The position numbers were made by a program, and so were the translations under genes. DNA of 64,000 bases from NCBI GenBank assembly GCA_949825065.1, contig OX463856.1, positions 20,828,632 to 20,892,631 on the forward strand. Direction: 5' to 3'. Source of the DNA: Odontocerum albicorne. Taxonomy: Eukaryota > Arthropoda > Insecta > Trichoptera > Odontoceridae. Shown here one piece after another: positions 35,170 through 46,061 of the stretch; the stretch's first letter is position 1, and the number at the start of each line of letters is the position of its first letter. The notes under the pieces were generated by a model. The model did no database searches and was not told where the DNA came from. It saw only the letters and a list, made by a program, of their open reading frames with translations.

Positions 35170-35490
35170 AATATTTCGGTGTTTAAAAGCTCTCTTTCTA
35201 CGCCTGCTTCACGCAGCACCTGTTTGAAATATTACAAAACCAAACAATTCTGAGCATTCTACGAGGAATCCCCATTTCAAATGCTTTTAGCTTATTTAGC
35301 ATAAAAGTTTTCATGGTGCATTTTTCAGCACTATAAAGTAAAATAAATCATACATAATACTTAATTTTGCGTTATCAAAGTTTAAGATTTAAGTTACGAT
35401 TACAAAAAACTGATCTCATCTTGAGAAATCCTGCATGTAGCATTTCAATTCAGCAATGTACTTTTATTGTATATCTAGGCCAAAGTCAGA
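35170..35490 (-). pseudogene. LINE reverse-transcriptase C-terminal relic
   Basis: The minus strand reads MRSVFCNRNLNLKL, then LLYSAEKCTMKTFMLNKLKA and FEMGIPRRMLRIVWF. This is the same post-RT pattern (LLYG.E.WT...L.AFEMW..RRMLRI.W) as 43880-44420, heavily mutated. Confidence 0.72.
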
Positions 35491-36057
35491 AGTAATTACG
35501 TTTCAAATATCTAAGAAAGGTTATGTTATTTTATGTAAGCGGGCCAATTATTCGATAGCTAAACTACATAAGAAAAATGCTTGAATGATGTTGTCTGACA
35601 TGGGATAGAACTGAATTATTCAGAATAGGTTGAAATGTTTTGTCAGAGAACATATTAATTGTGTATAATAATAGTCTTTGTTATTCAAAATAAGGGTATG
35701 GATTGATTGAGTGGGGTGAAGCGTCCAATAGTAATTGGTTGAATTGAGAGAGTAGAGAGATTGATTATTAAGGCTATTAAGAAACTTTCAAACGTTTTGA
35801 ATATAAGGTAAATGTAAACATTGAAAATTATTTTCATTGTTGCACAGTCACACAGTAGCTCAAACTCATGGGATAACTGAACACGATAATCAACATTTAA
35901 AGAATTGTAGTAAAAAAGAATTGCAGTGTTTAAAAAGGTGAACACATTTTTTGGCATATGCGACTTTTATTAGGTCCTAGAATATAGAAAGCATTGTCAG
36001 GAGAGTGAAATTAATGTATTATTTTAAAGCTCAAATACAAATTAAAAGAATCATTCG

Positions 36058-36325
36058 TTTCTCAGAGCGCTGCTGAATCCATGGTTATTATTGTTTGGGA
36101 CATACTACTGCTAATTTCTCAGAGCGCTGCTCAATTCATGGTTATCATTGTTTGGGACATGCTACTGCTAATTTCTCAGAGCGTTGCTGAATCCATCGTT
36201 AATATTATTTAGGATATGCTACTACTAATTTCTCAGAGTGCTGCTGAATCCATGGTTATTATTGTTTGGGGCATGCTACTACTAATTTCTCAGAGCTTTG
36301 CTGAGTCCATGGTTATTATTTTTTG
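36058..36325. repeat. Minisatellite, 57-bp unit, about 4.5 copies
   Basis: CTCAGAG(C/T)G starts at 36061, 36118, 36175, 36232 and 36289. The unit contains GCTGCTGAATCCATGGTTAT and GGGACATGCTACT. Copies differ by several substitutions each. Confidence 0.95.
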
Positions 36326-36715
36326 CAAATTTTTGTTCCCTTTTTGTTTTTTTTTTAACTATTTAAAATAAATTATCACGTTTATCTATATTTTTAATAT
36401 TCCTTTCAGTGACAAAATGAAAACATGAGTGTCGTTAAACTTACGAGACAAATACAAAATATTTGTCTGAAATAAGTGGAGTTTTAGTGAAGTTTTATAA
36501 TTCCGATGCGATGAAGAAGAAGTATGAGAAATGGGAGAGTATGTATAACGAAATGTATTGATTTGGAAGAGATTTGTCCTTTCAGACAACCCCAAATGGG
36601 GCATGACGTGCACGGTATGTATATATTATATGTATGTTAAACTATTATCATATAACGTAAAAAAACCTTAATAATTATTATTTGATAAACAAGCTAAAGT
36701 TTTTTCAGTTTTTTA

Positions 36716-36776
36716 ACCACTTATGCCAAAATAATAATTTGCTAACTTAATTATTTGGGCATAACTTGAGCGTTCC
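36716..36776. repeat. Short imperfect palindrome
   Basis: CCACTTATGCCAAAATAATA is mirrored by TTATTTGGGCATAACTTGAG after a short spacer. No element class assigned. Confidence 0.4.
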
Positions 36777-37329
36777 TACTTGTAATGCTATTTTAAATTC
36801 ATTATTTAATGTTGTATGATAACATAAATTGAAATACGTTATTAAAAATGAAAATTACAAAACATAATTTTTCAAAAGCTGATTTATCATAACTAAATAA
36901 ATGGAAACGTTCGTGATAAAATGTTGATGTTATTACCAACACTAAACAAAAAAATATTTATCATCTTCTTTCTCTGCAATTAGACCTATGTTATGATTAA
37001 AGAACTGCCTCTCTTGAGATGTTGACTTGAGATATTTTCTATCCTTTAGGAAGTTTTCTTCCTCTGGGAGCCGACTGCCTCCAGCTATTTATTGCATTGC
37101 CACACAAGGAATTCTTTCCATATAATTTTACAAGGGTCGTCTGCGGTATCTGCCAAATCACACAATATATTCCTCTACTTCACATGTTTCTCGGATATGG
37201 GAGTTTCTAGCTCTATCTCCAAATGTTTTGACTGCCATAGCTCTGAGAGTTTACATTTCATGAGTTCTGAGAAAACTTTTTCTTTTTGTTTTATCTGCCC
37301 TAGACTATTTTATCAGTCATGGTTAACTT

Positions 37330-37960
37330 CACACGTGCATTTAAACTAAGGTAACCATGCTGTCTCCGAAAGCTAGGGAAATAGTGCCATCGATGCTCTT
37401 ATTGATTGATGGTTGCCTAGTCGAGTGGTGGGACGTTATCAAATACCTCGGTCTATACCTTGATCGGTGACTGACGTGAAGTATTTATTTTAATACCATC
37501 ACACAGAAGGTTCGAAAGGGCATCGGAACTATAAGTTCAATATTCAACTGACGCAGCCTCCTTTCGCCCAAAAATAAGCTCCTCCTTTATAAAACCCTAA
37601 TATATCCCATACTCGTATTGACCTATGCTGCACCCGTTTTGGGATACTGTGAGCAGCACGAATCACCTGAAACTTCAACGAGTGCAGAAAAGGCAATCAA
37701 GATCTCCTTCAAAACCCATCACAGAACAAACCTGTCAACTTCACGTCGAATAACGTGAAGAAACCCTCCAACACTACATCTCCCTTGAATCTTGAAGTTT
37801 TATAAAAGCCAGCAGGATCACAGTAATCCTATGATAGCTGACCTGAGGGCTTACGAGAGTAAGTCCGACCTAAACAACCCGTTTTAAGCACATGTTTCCG
37901 AAGCATAATCTGTTGCATGACTAGTCCACCCACAGGAAGGACTAAGGTCTGATTGAATGT
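37330..37960 (+). pseudogene. Jockey-clade LINE reverse-transcriptase C-terminal relic
   Basis: Plus-strand pieces: DVIKYLGLYLDR*LT, then ITQKVRKGIGTISSIFN, RSLLSPKNKLLLYKTLIYP, LTYAAPVLGY(C) and NPLIADLR-like remnants near 37830. This matches the jockey order VKYLG..LD..LTW, A...L..L..R.S.LS..NKLLLYK.LIRPI.TYAAPVWG. Several stops and one frameshift. Confidence 0.82.
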
Positions 37961-38728
37961 GATGAAATGTAAGTAGTCTGAACGAGTGGCCATGTACTTG
38001 TTAAATCATACATTTAATTTTTTTTTTGTAAGTATTGTTATCTAGTTATAGTATGAAGGTTTTAACTATTTAGATCATTCAAAATAAAAATTAGACGAAG
38101 ATAATTGATATTAAGTTAGATTTTGGTTATAACAAAGAAATTAAATTAGTAATTTAGTTCTGAAGTAATACATTTATATATTCGTTTGGAAAATATGTGT
38201 ATCATAAAAATATCAAATCAGTAAAAAAACAAAAGAAAAAACCAGCTTTTAAAATTTTAAACTTGCAATTTATTTCTATGCTTTTGTTATTCCTAATTAT
38301 TGTTTTACTTCACTTATTATTAAATACTTTAATTTTATGGTCAATAAATCTACACAATACAAACGCCAGACATCAGCAGTCTCACTAAACACATAGCCTG
38401 TTCTGAGGCAGTTTAAATGGGCAAAAAAATGTGTTCATCTCTTTAAACACATTGTACATTTTTATTACTATTCGGTAAATGTTGATTAACGTGTTCACTT
38501 ATCCCATGAATTTGAGCTGAACCATGAAAATAATTTTCAATGTATACATTTGCCTTATGTTCAAAATGTTAGTTACCAAAATTCACACAAACCATTCAAG
38601 TCCAGGCATCAGCTGCACATGATATTTAATAACTCTCAGCAAAAATATATATTAGCACAATATCATTGAAATACCCAAAAAGTGGACTTATGCACAACAA
38701 ACCCAATCTGTCCAAAATGTTATAAGTG
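37961..38728. other. No supported gene
   Basis: AT-rich. The 63-residue plus frame at 38197 is low-complexity hydrophobic. Confidence 0.3.
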
Positions 38729-38866
38729 TCAGTGAGATACAGGCAAAAGCCTAGTTTACTGGGGACACGACAAATGAAAGGCAACAAACCTAGATCCATT
38801 AAAATGGTGTCCGAATTAAATTACCCGTTGTTTTTTTGCAAATTGTAAATTTTTTGCAAATTGTCA
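38729..38866 (+). repeat. Dispersed repeat family B, copy 2
   Basis: AGTGAGATACAGGCAAAAGC, CTAGTTTACTGGGGACACGA, CAAATGAAAGGCAACAAACC, then GATCCATTAAAAT and TTAAATTACCCGTTG. It aligns with the reverse complement of 47297-47432 nearly throughout. Confidence 0.88.
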
Positions 38867-39274
38867 TGTATAAAATAAATAAAATATAATTATTCCTGCA
38901 CCGCTAATTTATCTTTATTATCAGAACACACGTTTTTACGTCATGTTCCGAATATTTTTTTCAGGCAGTTTTTCTCAGTTAGTTACAAAAACAATAATGT
39001 TGTATAAACTGGTGTCATTTTTCATCGAAAACTTGATTTATTGAACAATATAACATTTATTTATGGAGAGAAATCGGTTATTTATAACTATTTGGTTTCA
39101 CTTATGTCCAAATGAAATATACTCGTATGATAGAAAATAATATTATATATTCACTTTTGTCGTGTGTATTACAACTTAGACGTATTGTCTTATATTAATC
39201 ACTTTTAATCAACCAGAATTAAGTCAAAGAGCAGGAAATTATAACCATAATGAAATACATTTAAAAAAGTCTAT

Positions 39275-39370
39275 GTTTCAATGGAAATCGTACCCACAAC
39301 TCCAAGGTTTTAAAACATGTCTTACTAGCAGAACCACGGAGTTGGTCACTAGGTCACAGAGGTCGTCCCG
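39275..39370 (-). repeat. tRNA-like SINE head
   Basis: ATGGAAATCGTACCCACAAC (reversed B-box), then TCTTACTAGCAGAACCACGG and CACTAGGTCACAGAGGTCGT (reversed A-box region). Confidence 0.5.
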
Positions 39371-39473
39371 AGGGTCCCAGTCTGTTGAAAGAGCTTGTCT
39401 AGTTTCAATAGTAGCACATGCTAGAAGTGTATGCTAGTATTTGAACTGATTAATGGAGCCTTAGTGGGGGCAC

Positions 39474-39515
39474 GTACACACACACACACACACACATACA
39501 CACATATACACGCGC
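39474..39515. repeat. (CA)n microsatellite
   Basis: Interrupted CA run ending in CGCGCG. The plus frame 39431-39745 exists only because the repeat is open. Confidence 0.95.
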
Positions 39516-41254
39516 GTAAATCACACAAACACGCACAAACCCACATACACTACACTTCACCTAAAGCTGAAAGTGTTAGTTACTATCACATATTGGAAGA
39601 TCTACAAAGATTTGTTAGTGTTTCTTCTTTCCATGGTATTTTTTTCTGCAGTTTTCTTACCAATTTTTCTAAACATATGCAGATGCGGGTAAGTACTTTA
39701 TGTAATGGCCTAAGGCACCGCCTTTCTATTCTTAGTCTCATCTAATATATATCTTTTTTGTAATTTTGTTTTTGGAAAAGATTCCACAGGGCTAAATTAT
39801 CTTCTAAACTGTAACTTATACAACGAAAGTATTATACGATTCAATACAAAATCAATTCCCTACGATATGATCTACTACCACAAGATAACTGAGTAACTTT
39901 GCCCGATCCACCTTAACCAGAAAGATGAAACTCTGAATAATTGGAGCATTTCGAGTTTTATTATTGATTTAACAGAGTATTTCGTATTTTATGAAATACG
40001 GTGTTTGAAAAATAAATAAATAATCCGACAGTAACACTCTTCCACGTTTAGTTGTCATTTATGATGTATGGCAGTAAGAAGGGGAATATGAAAGTTGGTG
40101 GAAGTAATTTTGAGAATATCCTCCGACAAGAATATCGATATACGTCAAATACTTAAAGTTAATATTACGTTTCTCCATCACTGGCTGTTTCCTAAATACA
40201 TTTTAACTTTTATCATAAAGTAAATATCTTTCAGGAGTGATTCATTGGAGGGAAGATAAATTATTTAGCGATTCTTCAAAATTTCTCTCTTACGTTTCCA
40301 AGAATTTCAATGAAATATTACAATTATCAGAAAAATCAAAACGTCTTGAATTTATTAAAGATCCCGGCTTTAACTTTGTGAAAATCTATATTAGAATATT
40401 TCATAATAAATAACTTTGTTACATTCTTCCTGAAGAGAGCCTTGAGGTAGCAGGTAGAAACTTATATTGCAAGTATCAATGTAATTAATGGAATATGAAA
40501 GTAATGAATTATTTGACATTTTGTATTTTTAGTTCATTGCTTTTCCTTCGACATATTCTTCCTTTCTTCCTTCCTACTTCGTTTTTTTCCTATACAGAGC
40601 CCATATAGTCAGACTTGCGCTGTCATTGGCTTGGTTCAAACAACGACATATTCATCATCATTTATCTGTCTTCAACAAGTCAGTGTTTTTTTTTCTAATG
40701 AACTATTATATCTCATTTCTCTATTGCTATTATTTCCAATGTTATCTTAGAAAAAATATATTATTTTATTTCGAGAATTTTTTTCTTTTTCAATTATTTA
40801 TTATCTTCTAAATTGTTGTATTTTAAGTTATTAATTTATTTTCTGTTTGTGTGTAACCTAAACCTTTGTTGCCTTTTAGCTAGTAATAACCATGAACTAT
40901 ATGTAACTTCTGGCTGATTCTTTGAATGAAATAGCCGTAAGGCAATACACCAGTCAATTTTACCTTTTATGCAATGAAGTAAATACAACTATAAACTTTT
41001 GTATAAGTTCCGTCTTGTTATTATCACTGGGATATACCATTCCGATATTTTTTACAGTAAATCAAAATATTTAACACATTAAGTTCGCATTCGAAACAAA
41101 AAAAGCTCACGCTGTCAAAATAATACTAACATAATATAGTTAAATACCACGTTTATCAAATAAAAATAGTAATATGAAATCTAAAATTATTTCATAAACA
41201 TACATATAATCGCGCCGTCTTCCTATCGGGATAGACAAAAAGGAGAGAATGTCT
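39516..41254. other. No supported gene
   Basis: AT-rich with pyrimidine-rich tracts around 40545-40800. No recognisable signature. Confidence 0.35.
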
Positions 41255-42010
41255 GAATTTCATATCATGGTACATATGTCTCGCCTCTTCTACATCCATA
41301 CGCCTTCTCATACATCTCCTACGATTTCTCTGACTACATTATATTTCCTTCAAAACATCAAACACACGATCCAACCAAACATTCCTTTGTATTCCTTTTT
41401 CATGCCTTCTACTCACATTAGCACTGTCTGTTTATTTTGTAAGTCTTTTCATTCATTCATCTACTTTCTATTTTAAAATACTCTTCTTTATTTTGCTCAA
41501 CACATAAAAATTTTTTACTCGTGTATTTTTTCAGTGCACGCATTTCCACAGCATTTATTTGCTTTTTTTCAAGTCCACGTTCCACCCCCATAAATTATAG
41601 TTGGTCCTAAAATGTAGTTGTCGACTATCATCTTGGCAAATGTTGATACTGTCAAGTTCAAGTATGTATGTTTATGTATAATATTGATTCAGTATTTCCA
41701 TACCTTTCCTTGTATCACTCAGTCATGTGCTTTTCCATGTCCACAAACGCAGAGTATAGTTTCTTATTCTTTATGAAAGATTTTTCTACAACCATACGTA
41801 AAGAGAAAATTTGTTACGTGCATCATCTAGTTCTTAAGAAGGCACCCTAAGCATCCCACGCTTTTGAATCTTTCTTCTCGCCCTTTCTATCAGAATGTTA
41901 TCATAGTGTTCACTTTCCACATTCAGTAAGCTAATGGTTCTCTAACTTCCACTCTCCATTTTTGCAATCTTTCCTTTACATAATAAAGCTTTAAATGCAC
42001 TTCTTCAGTC
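41255..42010 (-). pseudogene. LINE relic from RT motif A to the C-terminus
   Basis: On the minus strand in order: LYSAFVDMEKHMTE (about 41762, RT motif A AFVDMEKAYD), then GVERGLEKKQINAVEMRALK (about 41580, relic of YGSETW..K..INAVEMRALK), then the C-terminal segment shared with 49235-49530. Decayed by stops and shifts. Confidence 0.75.
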
Positions 42011-42621
42011 TTTTGATGTGTAGTCAGATACATAACACATTTTTTTGAAAAATTGTCACAGCGAATTGGCTGACACACAATTATTTCAGCATCATCTTAA
42101 ATAATATAAATATCAACTCAGCTATATACGAGTATGTTGACTGTTTTTTTTTAATTTTTAATTATTTTCAAAATCAATTTTTTTTTCAAATAACGAGTAC
42201 ACACAATATTGCGTCTTTAATATCTAATTTTTCCATTATTCATGTAATGTGAACCACTAGTTATCTCGTTGAAGGTTTTCCGGGTGGTCGGCTTCCTGTG
42301 GGGTAATCGTTGGAATTCCAAATTTCGGGTCTCATCCATTCATTGAATTTGATTTCGCCAAGAATATCTTCCCTCCCTCTCCCTTCCACATGTATTTTAT
42401 TTTACAGGTTCTTCTTATTCGTGAATGTTTTATTCTGTTTCTGGGTGTTTGAGCAGTTATATGTGGCAGGAACTTTATTTGTGATGTTCTAAAGAATGTC
42501 TTCGTTCGTGTAAAATCAATAATATATTTAATGCCATATGTTATTAGAGTTCTAAAACAGATTTTATAGACAAACCCTTTCTGTTTACTTTAGACTTTAA
42601 TTTCTGTTCATATTTTTAGTA
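42011..42621. other. No supported gene
   Basis: AT-rich. A GC-richer spot near 42270-42330 (GGGTGGTCGGCTTCCTGTGG) is unassigned. TACGAGTA at 42127. Confidence 0.3.
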
Positions 42622-42870
42622 TTATTCTTTATAGTGTTTCTAAGACTTATTCTTTATAGTGTGTCTAAGGCTTATTCTTTATAGTGTGTCTAAAGCTTAT
42701 TCTTTATAGTGTTTCTAGGGCTTATTCTTTAAAGTTTTTATAAGGCTTATTCTTTACAGTGTTTCTAAGGCTTATTTATAGTGTTTCTAAGGCTTATTCT
42801 TTATAGTATTTCTAAGACTTATTATGTATAGTGTTTCTAAGGCTTATTTTTTATAGTGTTTCTGAGGCGC
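42622..42870. repeat. Minisatellite, 25-bp unit, about ten copies
   Basis: TTATTCTTTATAGTGTTTCT followed by AAGGC or AAGAC, repeated head to tail. Unit lengths vary slightly (one copy is 22 bp). Divergence between copies is higher than in the 23-bp and 36-bp arrays. Confidence 0.93.
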
Positions 42871-43879
42871 CAAGTTATTGTACAAAGTAGTACTCTAGGA
42901 GATGCTCATTTTAGCCTTTTTCCTCATCCACTTTTACATCCATACATTTAAAATGGCACTTAAATACTATTGTCAACTAATTTCTAAACACATTTCGATA
43001 ACGTACAGTTCAAATTTATACATTTTAATACCCCATTGGCTTTATTCCCATAGTTTCACGCCATTCAATTTATTTCGTAATTTTTCCATTATCTAAAAAA
43101 ATACTATCTTAATAACAGAAGAACTAAACTTTCTCCAATCTTTCAAATCCTCTAACACTTCATTATTGTATTCCGTTTTTGAATCTCTGTAAAGGTTGTG
43201 TTAAGATTGATTATGAAATAAAACTACCTTTGACATAGTTTGAATAAGTATTTACTATTTTATTAATATTTAAAAATATTTTTACACAGACACTAAATTC
43301 TACTGTACACACATTATTTACATATTTACAAAATCGTTTACATTTTGATTAACAATTTATTTTAAATTTTAATCCGTTGATCACAGATAAATTAAAACTA
43401 CAAAAATTAAGTTTTAAATTAAATGACTACTAAATGTAATATCAGATAAATGTTAAAAAAATATAAATATATTTAAATGAAAAATGAGAAATTCAACGAA
43501 ATAAATTAAGTATTGGTTACTATCAATTAAAGTATTTTTTTTTTAATTCGTGTCATTTTAAAAATTAATTCAATTTATCGAGAGGTTTCGGTTTTAACTT
43601 TATTGACTTCATATTTAATAAAAAATCTTCAGTATCCCGATTAACTTATGGAAATAATTACTGGAAATACACGGTTGAGAGACGCTGGAAGGAAGGAAAT
43701 TGGTGATACGTTGCAAAAGCTAATTACACTTAATGAAAATTATGATATTTGTAGGGTTGCTTGTATTATTTGGTCATTCCATTTCAGTATTTGACTTTTG
43801 TAATGCCCAATGTTATTTTTTCGTGTCAGCTATAATTATAGACATATTAAACAGTTACGAAAATGGGAAAACAAAACAA
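42871..43879. other. No supported gene
   Basis: AT-rich DNA with nothing recognisable. Confidence 0.35.
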
Positions 43880-44420
43880 ACACATCTTATTCTTCCTAGT
43901 GTCATGTTAGGTCCCCCCAACGTTAAATATCACCTGAGAATAGACATCTTTGTCCCCGGCAGCCCAAAAAAGATCTCCAACGCCCCTTATGTCAGTCCAG
44001 TCCCATCACGTATATTGCGGAGCCAGGAGATTTGCCTCCTGCCAACACCTCTTCGGCCTTCTATTTTGCCTTGGATGATCAGGTGCAGTAATTTGTACTT
44101 TGCTCCTCTAAGTACATGACCCAATTAGGACACCTTTTGGATTTTAATATTAGTCAGCAACTCTCTATCAATTTTGGCTCTTGGAAGAACCCTCGTGTTG
44201 CTGACCATATCCGTCCAGGGTATCCGTAGCATTCTCCTGTGCATCCACATTTCGAATGCTTCCAGTCAGTTCATACTAACAACTTTGAGGGTCCATGATT
44301 CCACTCCATGCAATAACACTGACCAAACGTAGCATTTGACTAACCGTTGTCGAAGTTTCAAGTTTAGATTATCATTGCAGGATACACTTCTCATTTTATT
44401 AAAAGCCGCACGAGATGATT
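43880..44420 (-). pseudogene. LINE reverse-transcriptase C-terminal fragment
   Basis: The minus strand reads CNDNLNLKLRQRLVKCYVW-like sequence, then SMNWLEAFEMWMHRRMLRIP, WTDMVSNTRVLPRAKIDREL, YLGHVLRGAKYKLLHLIIQG, KIEGRRGVGRRQISWLRNIR, DWTDIRGVGDLFRAAGDKDV and NVGGT*. The core is nearly continuous, so this is one of the better-preserved LINE copies. The plus frame 43733-44119 is its shadow. Confidence 0.87.
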
Positions 44421-44533
44421 CAAAAACATCTAATGGGAGAAATTATACATTGTGCAGTTGCAGCTGCGATATACCAAGAAATGCCGGTTATCAGAGCATT
44501 AATTCGATAATGATTATTAGTGTTTTTATTTTT

Positions 44534-44709
44534 AAAATATATGAATGGTTGAATTAAAATAGGTACTAAGTACCAAAAAAAACAATAAAAACTAAGTATG
44601 CAGTTTCGTTCTACTCGTATATGTCATTTATAATGAAACTGCATACAAAGTTTTTTTTGTTTTTTTTTTGGTACTAAGTGCCTATTTTAATTCAACCATT
44701 CATATTATT
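44534..44709. repeat. 176-bp snapback (near-perfect inverted repeat)
   Basis: The left arm 44534-44610 runs AAAATATATGAATGGTTGAA, then AGGTACTAAGTACC, an A-rich tract, and TATGCAGTTTC. The right arm 44631-44709 is its inverted copy with few mismatches and slightly longer homopolymers. The loop is only about 20 nt and contains TACTCGTA. Candidate MITE or foldback; it could form a long hairpin if transcribed. Confidence 0.85.
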
Positions 44710-45948
44710 TTACGCTTTTAACTTTATGTTCATTTTTATAATCACAATAAAAAAAATTATAGCTCAGAAAAAAATTGAATCGGAAAAGCTATACATTTTC
44801 TTTCTTTTACGGAAATTAAATTATCATTTTTATTTTTAATAACACATATCATGTATTTCCACCTTATATCCCGAGGTTCTCTTCAGGTGGGTAGAAGCCT
44901 TAAGATATGAAGTGGAAACACGTATCCTGGTGATAAATTTAATTGAAGAAATAACAAAGTCATTTATTATTAAATATTGTTTTAATTTCCATTTAAAAGT
45001 CCGTCTTTGAGGGAAGTTTTTAAAATCGTATTTTGTGAATTATTCATAATATGCTTTGTAAGGAACAAAAATAAGCATAATTTATTCCGGTATTTAGTTA
45101 AAATATTCAAAACAAGTTTATTATTTAAGGAAAACACAAAATTAAATGGTAAACTTTCAAGGATAAAGTAGACAAAACTTGCTAAAAATAACTTAAAATA
45201 TTGTTTTTCACTAAAAATTGTCTTGTCAGAATATACGTTTTAATATTTTTTTTCTATTTTCAACTTTTAAGTGGGTCACAAAAACAGGAACAATTCTGTG
45301 ATTTCGTATTTAAGGTTAAATTCATTCGCGAAAAAGTGCTACTCTCGGAGACTCAAGACTATCGAAATTTTGAAAATTTCAGGATTTTAGCTATCTACCG
45401 TGTCGTAGAGCTTTGTTTATTAAATCAATTGAAGCCTTAATTTGATCGTCTTCAGTGGTTATCGGTTTCTCTAGAGCGGACACCATCTTCGATTGTCGTA
45501 TTATCATTGCAGATGTTTTATGTTTGTATCACATATAATCCTTTACGGTTGAAAATAAAAAACACTTATTTTGTTCCATCTTCAAAATGACGTCAAAAAT
45601 TATTCAAGCAGTTCTGGTAAAAAAATAACTGTAAAAATGCGCTTAACGATTACCTTTCATAATAATCGACATTCGGCACATTCTAAATGAAGTAAGAAAC
45701 GAAAATAAAGAAAACTTGGCCAAAAAAATATTAAAAATACACATCAAAATTATGACCATAAAAGTAGACATATAAAATGGCTTCCATTATATACGAGTAA
45801 TACCGAAAAACAACTACATTGTACTAAATAAATAACTGAATTTTAATAAAAAAATAAATATTCATCTCAAATAGTCATATTTTTTTAACACAGCGTTTAA
45901 TAACTTAAAATCAAAATTCTATTTGGCTGTCAAATAATATGTTTGAGG
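44710..45948. other. Region below the DPR terminal exon
   Basis: Upper part (about 45820-45948) is the probable 3' untranslated region of the DPR-like gene. The plus frame 45201-45440 has no recognisable motif. Otherwise AT-rich. Confidence 0.35.
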
Positions 45949-46061
45949 TCAACTTCTTCTTTGTATCAAAATGACCATCCATAAAAGAACGCTGAAGGCA
46001 CCGCAGCACAATGAGGTTCTTCTAAGGTCTCCTGAACTCTGCATTGCTGCTGGATTTTCCC
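45949..46061 (-). CDS. DPR-like terminal exon: C-terminal tail and stop
   Basis: 113 nt beginning after CTGTGTTTCAG. Phase 1 from the previous exon gives GENPAAMQSSGDLRRTS, then the hydrophobic stretch CCGAFSVLLWMVILI, then QRRS and TGA at 45951-45949. A GE(H/N)PAAMQ start to the last exon is diagnostic of DPR proteins, and a hydrophobic C-terminus fits GPI anchoring or a single membrane segment. A possible ATTAAA signal lies about 100 nt downstream (45848-45843 on the minus strand). The exon is about 12 kb from its partner and would be missed by ORF length filters. Confidence 0.82.

Noticed and set aside
39431..39745. 104-residue histidine/threonine-rich frame
   Set aside because: Produced by a (CA)n microsatellite.
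43733..44119. 128-residue plus frame
   Set aside because: Antisense shadow of the LINE at 43880-44420.
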